Source: Chitinophagaceae bacterium
GTDB taxonomy: Bacteria; Bacteroidota; Bacteroidia; Chitinophagales; Chitinophagaceae
DNA: 35,388 bases
NCBI GenBank assembly: GCA_004173355.1
Contig: SEAD01000040.1
Coordinates: forward strand, 1 to 35,388
Direction of reading: 5' to 3'
Part shown: piece after piece, positions 7,526 to 14,527 of the stretch
Numbering within the stretch: position 1 is the first letter of the stretch
Layout: the number at the start of each line of letters is the position of its first letter
Made by a program: the position numbers and the translations under genes
The notes under the pieces: model-generated
The model's input: only the letters and a program-made list of their open reading frames with translations
The model's database searches: none
Told to the model about the DNA's origin: nothing

Positions 7526-8572
7526 TTATTTCAGGACCCTGATCAGGTATGGATCGGTCAGTACATATTGTATTTCAAGCCGTGAACCTTTTGTGTATCG
7601 GGCACTGATATTGTCAATGATCCGGTAGAATGTCTGGCCGTCTACCACGTACTCCAGCAAGGCATCATTATGCGGTTTGTTCCTGTTGTACCTGCCGCCC
7701 GATTCATATTCCCGGACCGCTTTGACAATGGCCGTGGTTGTTGCACCGGGTGCTGTTTCTACCAGTTGCGCGGCGTGCTCTTCCCCTGTAACCATCATGA
7801 CTATATACCCCGCGATAAGCAACAATAAGGGAATGATGACCAGCAACAACCACAGGTTGTTTCCCTTTTTCTTCCGTCCCTGGAAATCATTCATTTTTTT
7901 GCTGATATAGCCGGAACTGAACAACAGGGCATTCAGCAGCAGGCCAGCGCTTACCGTACTTATTATCGCGACTGCATCCGGGAATGCCTCATTCCTGTAT
8001 CCGTAACGGTAGGTAGTGTAGTACCCGGTAGCCAGATACAGCAATACTACCAGGCCCAGCAACAGTTTATTCCGGTAAAATGCCAGGCAGCAGAAAAGGA
8101 ACAGGGAAATACTACCTGTGATCATCAACACATCAAAAAACGTAAACCCTTCATTGAAGTACCCGTTCCTGCTGATATTATACGCAGCCCCTATTGCTAG
8201 AGGGGCAAGTATAGCCGAAGCCAGCAAAACAATAACCCTGGCCTTTTTATTCCACTGTTGTTTCCTCGTTTTCTTCTCTTTGCCATTGGCTGTCGGCACC
8301 AGTACAATCCCGCCCATGTACGCTTCATCCGCATGACACTCATACCCCTTCACATAACAGGTGTGCTCCTTTCCATTGACCCTGGTTGATTCATTATAGG
8401 AAACAAACCCACCGGATAAAGACTCGTTGGAAAAAGAAAGTTTCTGTCCGTCCCGGTTTACCGCCACCTTCATACAAAGTTCACACAGTCGTTCCGGGTA
8501 CCGTGTGCTGTAAGGGATCTCCCTGTTGCAGGTAAAACAATTGCTGTCGTTTCCCGTTTCAGTTTTAGTCAT
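7526..8572 (-). CDS. Zinc-ribbon membrane protein with DUF3592-like C-terminus
   Basis: I do not recognise a named family for the whole protein. It has 348 residues. The N-terminus carries two CxxC knuckles (Cys12/Cys15 and Cys30/Cys33), consistent with a zinc ribbon, followed by another Cys-rich stretch around HTCYVKGYECHADEA. About four hydrophobic helices follow between residues 112 and 220, then a basic loop (GRKKKGNN), another helix (LWLLLVIIPLLLLIAGYIVMM in part), and a soluble C-terminal domain containing VVDGQTFYRIIDN and SRLEIQYVLTDPYLIRV, resembling DUF3592 beta-sandwich domains. It is monocistronic, convergent with the tRNA-Leu unit and divergent from the EamA permease. Topology and family assignments are inferred by eye. 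Confidence 0.75.
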   Translation of the reverse strand: MTKTETGNDSNCFTCNREIPYSTRYPERLCELCMKVAVNRDGQKLSFSNESLSGGFVSYNESTRVNGKEHTCYVKGYECHADEAYMGGIVLVPTANGKEKKTRKQQWNKKARVIVLLASAILAPLAIGAAYNISRNGYFNEGFTFFDVLMITGSISLFLFCCLAFYRNKLLLGLVVLLYLATGYYTTYRYGYRNEAFPDAVAIISTVSAGLLLNALLFSSGYISKKMNDFQGRKKKGNNLWLLLVIIPLLLLIAGYIVMMVTGEEHAAQLVETAPGATTTAIVKAVREYESGGRYNRNKPHNDALLEYVVDGQTFYRIIDNISARYTKGSRLEIQYVLTDPYLIRVLK

Positions 8573-8681
8573 TGGTAAAAATGTTTCGCCGGGTACAGAA
8601 ATGACCCTCGCGATACTTGGGAAAATAGTTCATTTTTCCCTCAGGCCGGTAGCACAACAGCAATAATCTGCGCTAATTCTC

Positions 8682-8689
8682 TAATTTTA
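8682..8689 (+). promoter_or_regulatory. -7-like box of the EamA permease gene
   Basis: TAATTTTA matches seven of eight positions of TAnnTTTG and lies about 40 bases before the TTG start of the permease gene, within the AT-rich divergent spacer that also separates it from the zinc-ribbon gene. Confidence 0.35.
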
Positions 8690-8728
8690 TCCGGGATTTA
8701 TCTTACTGACGGATAACCCACCAACAAC

Positions 8729-9652
8729 TTGAAGAATTTCAAATATTACCTGGCCGCTATATCCGCTTTTGCTATCTGGGGTTCATTTGCGCTCGTGCTG
8801 AAACCGATCCATGACTGGCCTTCCCTCGATATACTTTTTTACCGGGTTTTTATCTGCGCGGTAGTGATGAGCAGTATTTCCCTTTTATTTAAACGGAAGA
8901 AATTAGCCGGGAACATCCGGCAGTTCAGGGAGCTGCCCGCAGGCAGGAAACGATCTATAGCCTGGCTCAACATCGCCGGCAGTGTGTTCCTGACTGCCAA
9001 CTGGCTCTCTTTCATTTTTGTAATGAACCATATCAGCGTGCGCGCCACCTCAGTGGCTTACCTGATCTGTCCGATCCTGACCACCATCCTTGCGTTTTTT
9101 ATCCTGCGGGAAAAACTGACGCGACTGCAATGGTTTTCCGTCGCGCTCAGTTGCCTTGCCTGTGTGATACTGTCCTACAACAATTTGCGGAACATCGTAT
9201 ACAGTACCGTAATCGGACTAACCTATGCCTGTTACCTTATCACCCAGAAAAGTAACCAGGGTTTTGACAAATTCCTGGTGCTGAATGTACATATGTTACT
9301 ATCCGCCCTGGTACTCATCCCGTTTTTCCCGGCGTTTGCCGGACCCGTTCCGGTTGACCTGAAATTCTACGGGTTGGTGGCCGTTATCGCAGTCGCATAT
9401 ACCATCCTCCCCTTATTCCTGAACCTCTATGCACTCGGCGGGATCAATTCCTCATCCGTTGGCACCCTGATGAATATCAATCCGATCATTGTATTTGTGT
9501 TGTCAGTGGCAGTTTATCACGAGCCGCTAGATTCAGCGCAGGTCTTCTGTTATTCGCTGATTTTTCTTGCAGTGGTCTTATTCAATATCAGCAACTTCCG
9601 GCAGCTGCAGGGTAAAAAATCCGGACAAACTGGTGAGACAACCGCGGTGTAA
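8729..9652 (+). CDS. EamA/DMT superfamily transporter
   Basis: This is an inner-membrane permease of the drug/metabolite transporter superfamily. The protein has 307 residues with about ten hydrophobic helices in two EamA repeats (about 5-140 and 155-285). The start motif AISAFAIWGSFALVLKPI, with the conserved W in helix 1, resembles RarD/EamA proteins, and the second repeat ends with ILPLFLNLYALGGINSSSVGTL and a family-typical GTLMNINPI loop. The initiation codon is TTG; the next ATG lies inside the second helix and would delete helix 1, so TTG is well supported. Export of a metabolite or amino acid is likely from the family, but the substrate is not readable. Confidence 0.92.
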   Translation: MKNFKYYLAAISAFAIWGSFALVLKPIHDWPSLDILFYRVFICAVVMSSISLLFKRKKLAGNIRQFRELPAGRKRSIAWLNIAGSVFLTANWLSFIFVMNHISVRATSVAYLICPILTTILAFFILREKLTRLQWFSVALSCLACVILSYNNLRNIVYSTVIGLTYACYLITQKSNQGFDKFLVLNVHMLLSALVLIPFFPAFAGPVPVDLKFYGLVAVIAVAYTILPLFLNLYALGGINSSSVGTLMNINPIIVFVLSVAVYHEPLDSAQVFCYSLIFLAVVLFNISNFRQLQGKKSGQTGETTAV

Positions 9653-9720
9653 TCATCCACGGGGCTGCAAACCAACGTGACATTTATTGGGGAAGAGATC
9701 GCAGTCAGAAGCAGGGAACG

Positions 9721-10401
9721 TCAGGCCTTTTCATGCGAATACACCGCAAACAGCTTCCAGAACCGGCGAACGATTCCAAAATCAAAAGCATGTTTCTTAA
9801 AATCATTCAGCACGAGCTCAATCCGGGTGCCCGACACTTCATACTGGCCGATCATGATCTCCGGACCCGCGACATATAACCCGGGCTTGCCATCACAGAG
9901 ATGCACATTCTCACGGGTCAGTTCCTCAAACACCAGCACATCATTCATCCGGTAGTCGGGGAGCGACTGGTGATGGGGAATATTATTATTAAAGGAAACA
10001 CCCAACAAATTGTTGTTACTGGTTTCGGGTAAAACCAGCTTCGGGAAACCAGACACATCCTCAAAGGCCAGCTCATTCCGCACCCCACGCATAAAAACAT
10101 TGTCACTGATAAACGGAACCTCGCGCAACTGCAGGTTGATAATCCGGTTTTCATCCTCCAGCAACAAATCCCCCTCGTATTGCAGGACCTCATTTACAGA
10201 AAGCGTATCAGAAACAAATTTATTTAGCGGTATGCAAAAATAATTGGCAATTTTAATTACAGTTTCCAGCTTTGGCTCCGCCCTGTTTTCCTCATACGAG
10301 GAGATATTCCCCCTGGTCAACTCAAATAAATCAGCAAACGCCTGCTGGCTAAGGTTTTTAGCCGTTCTTATCTTTTTTATATTGGATCCTGTTCGCAGCA
10401 T
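9721..10401 (-). CDS. XRE-family regulator with S24/LexA-like C-terminal domain
   Basis: The protein has 226 residues. The N-terminal helix-turn-helix (about residues 6-62, core LSQQAFADLFELTRGNISSYE) is of the XRE/Cro-CI type. The C-terminal half (about 95-205) follows the CI/LexA S24 beta-fold pattern (DYRMNDVLVFEE, DGKPGLYVAG). However, where active repressors have a GDSM serine and a catalytic lysine, it reads SFNNN and MIGQYEV, so self-cleavage is unlikely and the domain probably serves dimerisation or sensing. It is transcribed away from the PspA-flotillin-ATPase gene set. Its -7 box TATATTTG (10452-10459 minus) abuts a palindrome, arguing for autoregulation and control of the neighbouring operon. 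Confidence 0.88.
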   Translation of the reverse strand: MLRTGSNIKKIRTAKNLSQQAFADLFELTRGNISSYEENRAEPKLETVIKIANYFCIPLNKFVSDTLSVNEVLQYEGDLLLEDENRIINLQLREVPFISDNVFMRGVRNELAFEDVSGFPKLVLPETSNNNLLGVSFNNNIPHHQSLPDYRMNDVLVFEELTRENVHLCDGKPGLYVAGPEIMIGQYEVSGTRIELVLNDFKKHAFDFGIVRRFWKLFAVYSHEKA

Positions 10402-10436
10402 AATGTTAAACGAAAGTGCAAATATTTTTACCCTAA

Positions 10437-10453
10437 TGCAAATATTATTTGCA
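10437..10453. promoter_or_regulatory. 17-bp palindromic operator candidate
   Basis: TGCAAATA and TATTTGCA form a perfect palindrome around one central T. A further TGCAAATA half-site lies at 10417-10424, and CCCTA/TAGGG repeats bracket the core. On the minus strand it touches the regulator gene's -7 box (TATATTTG). On the plus strand its TTTG (10448-10451) is 20 bases from a -7-like TAAATTCG (10472-10479), so a bound repressor could control both directions. Confidence 0.6.
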
Positions 10454-10499
10454 AATATAGGGTTTGTTCCCTAAATTCGTTTTAAAATAAACAATATCG

Positions 10500-10892
10500 A
10501 TGGATTTCATGTCCACCATACAGGATTTTGCCATTCAGGCCGGTTGCCGGATTGTCTATCGTAATGAACAGACGGGCATCCTCAAACTCGAGAGTGAGGA
10601 AGACGGCATCCATAACCTGATCATCGGCATCGCGCCCCCTATCCTCATCATGGAGCAATACCTTTTTACATTCCGCGAGGATAATGTGGGGATGTTCAAA
10701 CAACTGCTCCAGAAAAACCGCGACATGATCCATGGCGCCTTTGTGATCAATGAGGAAGGCAACAAGGTCCTGTTCCGGTACACTATGCAGCTCGAAAACA
10801 TCAATTTCAATGAATTTGATGGCGCCATCAATTCACTGGGCCTGATGCTGAGCGAATACTATCAACAAATCATTAATTTTTCAAAATTGTAG
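10500..10892 (+). CDS. YbjN / CesT-Tir chaperone-like small protein
   Basis: The protein has 130 residues without a signal peptide or membrane helix, so it is probably cytoplasmic. The alternating beta strands (CRIVYRNEQTGILKLESEE, HNLIIGIAPPILIMEQYLF, KVLFRYTMQLENI) followed by C-terminal helices resemble the YbjN/type III chaperone-like fold. This is an inference from pattern, not a recognised signature motif. It is the first gene of the set and ends four bases before pspA, so the two are almost certainly co-transcribed and translationally coupled. A role as partner or chaperone of PspA or of the large ATPase is plausible but unproven. A -7-like box TAAATTCG lies about 20 bases upstream. 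Confidence 0.7.
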   Translation: MDFMSTIQDFAIQAGCRIVYRNEQTGILKLESEEDGIHNLIIGIAPPILIMEQYLFTFREDNVGMFKQLLQKNRDMIHGAFVINEEGNKVLFRYTMQLENINFNEFDGAINSLGLMLSEYYQQIINFSKL

Positions 10893-10896
10893 TCTT

Positions 10897-11601
10897 ATGA
10901 ATCTTTTTAAACGAATCTTCCGGATCGGACAGGCGGAGATCCATGCTGCGGTTGAAAAAATGGAAGACCCGGTAAAAATGACCGAACAGGGTCTCCGGGA
11001 ATTACGGGATGATCTTGCCCAGGCCACCGAGGCTTATGCCCAGGTAAAAGCATTGGCAATCCGTACGGAAAACGAACAGGTTATCTGCCAGAAAGAATCG
11101 CTCAACTACGCCGAAAAAGCTATCTTGATCATGCAAAAGGCGCAGCACGGCGATGTGGAAATCAGCAAGGCTGAACAACTGGCAAGGGAAGCCCTGTCAC
11201 TCCGCCGGCAGTATTTTACCGATGCGGAAAACCTCGGTGTACAGGTGATTGCACACCAGCAGAGCTCACAGGAAATGCTGGGTAATATCAGCATCCTGAA
11301 AGAGAACCTGGTCAAGTGGGAAAGGGAACTGAAAACACTCAAGGCAAGGGTGAAAGTGAGCAAGGCCACACAGCAGGTGAACAAACAACTGGCGCAGATG
11401 GATACCAATGGCACTATCGCCATGCTGGAACGGATGAAGGAAAAAGTGGAAGACCAGGAAGCCCTGTCAAAAGCCTATGGTGAAATAGCAAGGGACAAAC
11501 ACACGTTGAAAGATGAACTGGACAAAGTGCTCAAAGACGATACATCGACGATTGAAAAAGATCTCGCCGCGATCAAGACCAAACTGGGCATGACCCCATA
11601 G
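10897..11601 (+). CDS. pspA: PspA/IM30 family protein
   Basis: PspA/Vipp1/IM30 proteins are ESCRT-III-like peripheral membrane proteins that assemble on stressed inner membranes and remodel them. The protein has 234 residues, nearly all helical. The N-terminus MNLFKRIFRIGQAEIHAAVE is the amphipathic membrane-binding helix, MEDPVKMTEQGLRELRDDL is the canonical start of the coiled-coil hairpin, and the rest is long coiled coil to about residue 225. It starts four bases after the YbjN-like gene and precedes an OB-fold membrane protein and a flotillin, an arrangement reported for PSP-type systems in other bacteria. No PspF-like regulator is adjacent; the divergent XRE protein probably takes that role. 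Confidence 0.95.
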   Translation: MNLFKRIFRIGQAEIHAAVEKMEDPVKMTEQGLRELRDDLAQATEAYAQVKALAIRTENEQVICQKESLNYAEKAILIMQKAQHGDVEISKAEQLAREALSLRRQYFTDAENLGVQVIAHQQSSQEMLGNISILKENLVKWERELKTLKARVKVSKATQQVNKQLAQMDTNGTIAMLERMKEKVEDQEALSKAYGEIARDKHTLKDELDKVLKDDTSTIEKDLAAIKTKLGMTP

Positions 11602-11641
11602 GTTCTTACCCAAAACCGGCAACCATTAAACCTTAACAGAA

Positions 11642-11656
11642 GTCCGCGCTGCGGAC
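11642..11656 (+). other. Small GC-rich hairpin between pspA and the yqiJ-like gene
   Basis: GTCCGC and GCGGAC pair perfectly around a three-base loop in the 76-base gap after pspA. There is no following T-tract, so it is not a standard terminator. It lies about 20 bases before a TTG start and could stabilise the pspA mRNA end or tune expression of the next gene. Confidence 0.35.
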
Positions 11657-11677
11657 CGCCACCAAAACATCCAACCA

Positions 11678-12361
11678 TTGAGCCTGACTGACCTGCTTTT
11701 CCATCCGCTCTCCAATGCCATCATGACCGTACTTACGGCTGTGACCGCGCTGTACTGGGTATTTTCCTTTGTCGCCGGCGACTTCCTGGGTGATATGGAT
11801 TTTGCCCCTGAAATCGATGGCGCCGTGGAAGTAGATACCTCGGCCGATATTGATGGCGGCGAATCAGGGGCAGAGCAGGGTTTTTTTTCGAAAGCACTCG
11901 AATTTGTCAACGTAGGCAAGGTTCCATTCATGATCGTCTACAGCATATTCAAGTTCATCGCCTGGATCATTACCCTTGGCAGTTCACTTATTTTCCACCT
12001 GGCCAACTGGGGATGGAAATCAGCACTGATCCTGATACCCGTATTTTTCATCGCGTTCCTGGCCACCCGGTTCGCTACAAAACCACTGGTTCGTATGTAC
12101 AAGACAATGGGATACAACGGAGAGGACTCGCATGACCTGATCGGACGGGTGGCCAAAATGCGCTCCGCCATCACCGGTGACAAAATCGGAGCGGCCGAGC
12201 TCCTGATCCGTAATGACCTCATCCGTATCAGCGTCAAGAGCAAAACCGGACAGCCTATCGAATACAATTCGGATGTGATGATCGCCGATGAATCCGTTGA
12301 CAAACGATATTATTACGTAGTACCTGAAATAACACTCGACAATATCCTGGCAAAGGGCTGA
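11678..12361 (+). CDS. YqiJ/NfeD-like OB-fold membrane protein
   Basis: This is an inner-membrane protein of 227 residues, partner of a downstream flotillin as in the E. coli YqiJ-YqiK pair. The N-terminus has a hydrophobic helix (AIMTVLTAVTALYWVFSFVAG), then an acidic stretch rich in D and E. Two more helices follow (PFMIVYSIFKFIAWIITL; SALILIPVFFIAFLATRFA), and a C-terminal beta-rich segment from about residue 145 (GRVAKMRSAI, AAELLIRNDLIRISVKSK) is consistent with an OB fold as in NfeD proteins. The start is TTG at 11678; the first internal ATG would cut into the first helix. NfeD-type proteins usually act with SPFH/flotillin scaffolds in membrane microdomains. Confidence 0.85.
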   Translation: MSLTDLLFHPLSNAIMTVLTAVTALYWVFSFVAGDFLGDMDFAPEIDGAVEVDTSADIDGGESGAEQGFFSKALEFVNVGKVPFMIVYSIFKFIAWIITLGSSLIFHLANWGWKSALILIPVFFIAFLATRFATKPLVRMYKTMGYNGEDSHDLIGRVAKMRSAITGDKIGAAELLIRNDLIRISVKSKTGQPIEYNSDVMIADESVDKRYYYVVPEITLDNILAKG

Positions 12362-12424
12362 CCTGAAACGCGCCCGGGAAAACAATTCCAGAACTGATTA
12401 CATAACCATCAACCCAACCTTACC

Positions 12425-14452
12425 ATGTTTGACGCTTTAGGAGGACTCACAGTCATTATCATCGGAAGCGTAGCCTTCCTTTTATTCATCATCCTGGCCG
12501 CATTCGCGACTTTCTATAAAAAGATCCCGCAGGGAAAAGCAATCGTACGCACAGGCGTGGGCGGTGGGAAGGTCGCATTCAACCAGGGTATGTACGTAAT
12601 CCCGATCCTCCACAAAATGGAGATCATGGATATTTCGGTGAAAAAACTGCAGATTAACCGGATGGAACAGGAAGGCCTGATCTGTAAAGACAATATCCGG
12701 GCAGATATCAAGGTGGCATTCTTTGTCCGTGTCAATAAAAGTGTAGACGATGTACTCAACGTGGCGCAGATCATCGGTACCGAACGTGCAAGTGATGGCG
12801 AGACACTCACCACCCTCTTCGAGGCAAAATTTTCGGAGGCCCTGAAAACGGTTGGAAAAAAATTCGACTTCATCGCCCTCTATGAAGCACGCCGGGAATT
12901 CCGCAACGAGATCCTCGATATCATCGGCACCGACCTGAATGGTTATATCCTCGACGACTGCGCAATTGACTACCTCGAACAGACAGAAATGAAATTCATG
13001 AGCCCGGGAAATATCCTCGACTCAGAAGGTATCCGCAAAATCACGGAACTGACTGCCGCCCAGAACATGAATGCCAACCTCATCCGCCGCGAGGAGGAAA
13101 AGGTGATAAAAAAACAGAACGTGGAAGCACGTGAAGCGATCCTCGAACTGGAACGCCAGCTGGCCGAAAAAGAAGAAAAACAAAAACGCGAGATCGAAAA
13201 CGTGAAGTCACGCGAGTACGCCGAAATCCTCAAAGTCCGCGAAGAGGAACGACTGAAATCCGAAACCGTACGGATCAAAACCGATGAAAGTCTCGCCGTA
13301 CAGGAAGAAAATAAACTGCGCCAGATCATCATCGCAGCCAAAAACAAACAGCGGACCGACGCAGTGGAAACAGAACGTGTGGAAAAAGACCGCGCACTCG
13401 AAGCCACTGAACGCGAAAAGATCGTAACCCTTGCCCAGATTGAAAAGGAACGCAATATAGAAGTCGAACGCAAAAATATCCAGGATGTGATCCGCGAAAG
13501 GGTGAAACTGGAAAAAGGGGTCACTGAAGAACAGCAGAACATGAAGGATATCGAATCTTTCCGTACCGCTGAACGCGACAAATCAGTAGGTATCACCGAC
13601 GCAAGCCGTGTCGCTGAAGAGAAACTCATTTACACAGTCAAAGCCGCCGAAGCAGAGAAAAAAGCCGCCGAAGAACGGGCGAAACAACTCGTGATCGACG
13701 CGGAGGCGAAAAAAGAAGCCGCCACCAAGGAAGCCGAAGCGCGCAAAGTACTTGCAGAAGCAACTGCCCGTGAGGAAGCAACAATTGGTCTCTCTGAAGC
13801 AGAAGTGATGATTGCAAAAGCGGAAGCGGCCGAACGGCAGGGTATGGTAGATGCTGGTATCGTTGAAAAAATGGCCGAAGCAAAACGGAAAGAAGGACTC
13901 GCCGAAGCGGAAGTGGTACGTGAGAAATCATTCGCCGAAGCCGCAGGCATCGAACAGAAAGCCGAAGCCATGAAGAAACTGGATGGGGTTGGCAAGGATC
14001 ACGAAGAGTTCAAACTCCTCCTGCAAAAAGACAAGGATATCGCACTCGCCCATATCAATGTCAACAAGGACATCGCGGTCGCGCAGGCCGATGTACTGGG
14101 TACTGCACTGAAGACGGCAAAAATTGATATCGTAGGTGGCGAAACCATGTTCTTCGAAAATATCGTGAAGCAGATCTCCAATGCCAAAGGATTTGACCGC
14201 CTGATCAACGAAAGCGAAAACGCAACAGCCATCAAAAACGCAATCCTCGATGGTGACGGCAACCCGCTGGAGAAAATCAGGACCTTTGCAGAGAAATACA
14301 ATATTTCCAGCAATGACCTTAAAAACCTGACCATCTCGGGCCTCCTGCTGAAGATGCAGGCCAACAGCTCAGAAGATGACCGCACCTCGCTGTTCGATCT
14401 GACCAGGATCGCCAACAGCCTTGGGTTGTCAAACAAGAAACTGAATTCCTAA
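12425..14452 (+). CDS. Flotillin family (SPFH/Band-7) protein, YqiK type
   Basis: Flotillins oligomerise on the inner membrane and organise functional microdomains. The protein has 675 residues, longer than E. coli YqiK. An N-terminal membrane helix lies at about 9-29 (VIIIGSVAFLLFIILAAFATF). The SPFH domain covers about 30-200 (QGKAIVRTGVGGGKVAFNQG, then KDNIRADIKVAFFVRV). A very long Glu/Lys/Ala-rich coiled coil runs from about 210 to 545 with the flotillin-type EA repeats (AEAAERQGM, KAEAMKKL). The C-terminal 130 residues are less repetitive. The gene follows the OB-fold protein by 63 bases and precedes the large ATPase by 75 bases on the same strand, so all belong to one functional set. 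Confidence 0.95.
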   Translation: MFDALGGLTVIIIGSVAFLLFIILAAFATFYKKIPQGKAIVRTGVGGGKVAFNQGMYVIPILHKMEIMDISVKKLQINRMEQEGLICKDNIRADIKVAFFVRVNKSVDDVLNVAQIIGTERASDGETLTTLFEAKFSEALKTVGKKFDFIALYEARREFRNEILDIIGTDLNGYILDDCAIDYLEQTEMKFMSPGNILDSEGIRKITELTAAQNMNANLIRREEEKVIKKQNVEAREAILELERQLAEKEEKQKREIENVKSREYAEILKVREEERLKSETVRIKTDESLAVQEENKLRQIIIAAKNKQRTDAVETERVEKDRALEATEREKIVTLAQIEKERNIEVERKNIQDVIRERVKLEKGVTEEQQNMKDIESFRTAERDKSVGITDASRVAEEKLIYTVKAAEAEKKAAEERAKQLVIDAEAKKEAATKEAEARKVLAEATAREEATIGLSEAEVMIAKAEAAERQGMVDAGIVEKMAEAKRKEGLAEAEVVREKSFAEAAGIEQKAEAMKKLDGVGKDHEEFKLLLQKDKDIALAHINVNKDIAVAQADVLGTALKTAKIDIVGGETMFFENIVKQISNAKGFDRLINESENATAIKNAILDGDGNPLEKIRTFAEKYNISSNDLKNLTISGLLLKMQANSSEDDRTSLFDLTRIANSLGLSNKKLNS

Positions 14453-14527
14453 CACGTGAAATAAACAGTAATACAGGTCGTAGTCCCCGTGACTGCGGCC
14501 GGTATTATCCGTTTCCCTTGTCAGTAT

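Noticed and set aside
12970-13629. 219-residue Ser-rich open frame on the minus strand
   Set aside because: It mirrors the Glu/Lys coiled coil of the flotillin; the Ser/Phe composition is the reverse complement of GAA-type codons.
13100-14000. Apparent repetitive DNA within the flotillin gene
   Set aside because: The repeats are imperfect GAA/GCC codon runs encoding a coiled coil, not a CRISPR array or tandem repeat element.
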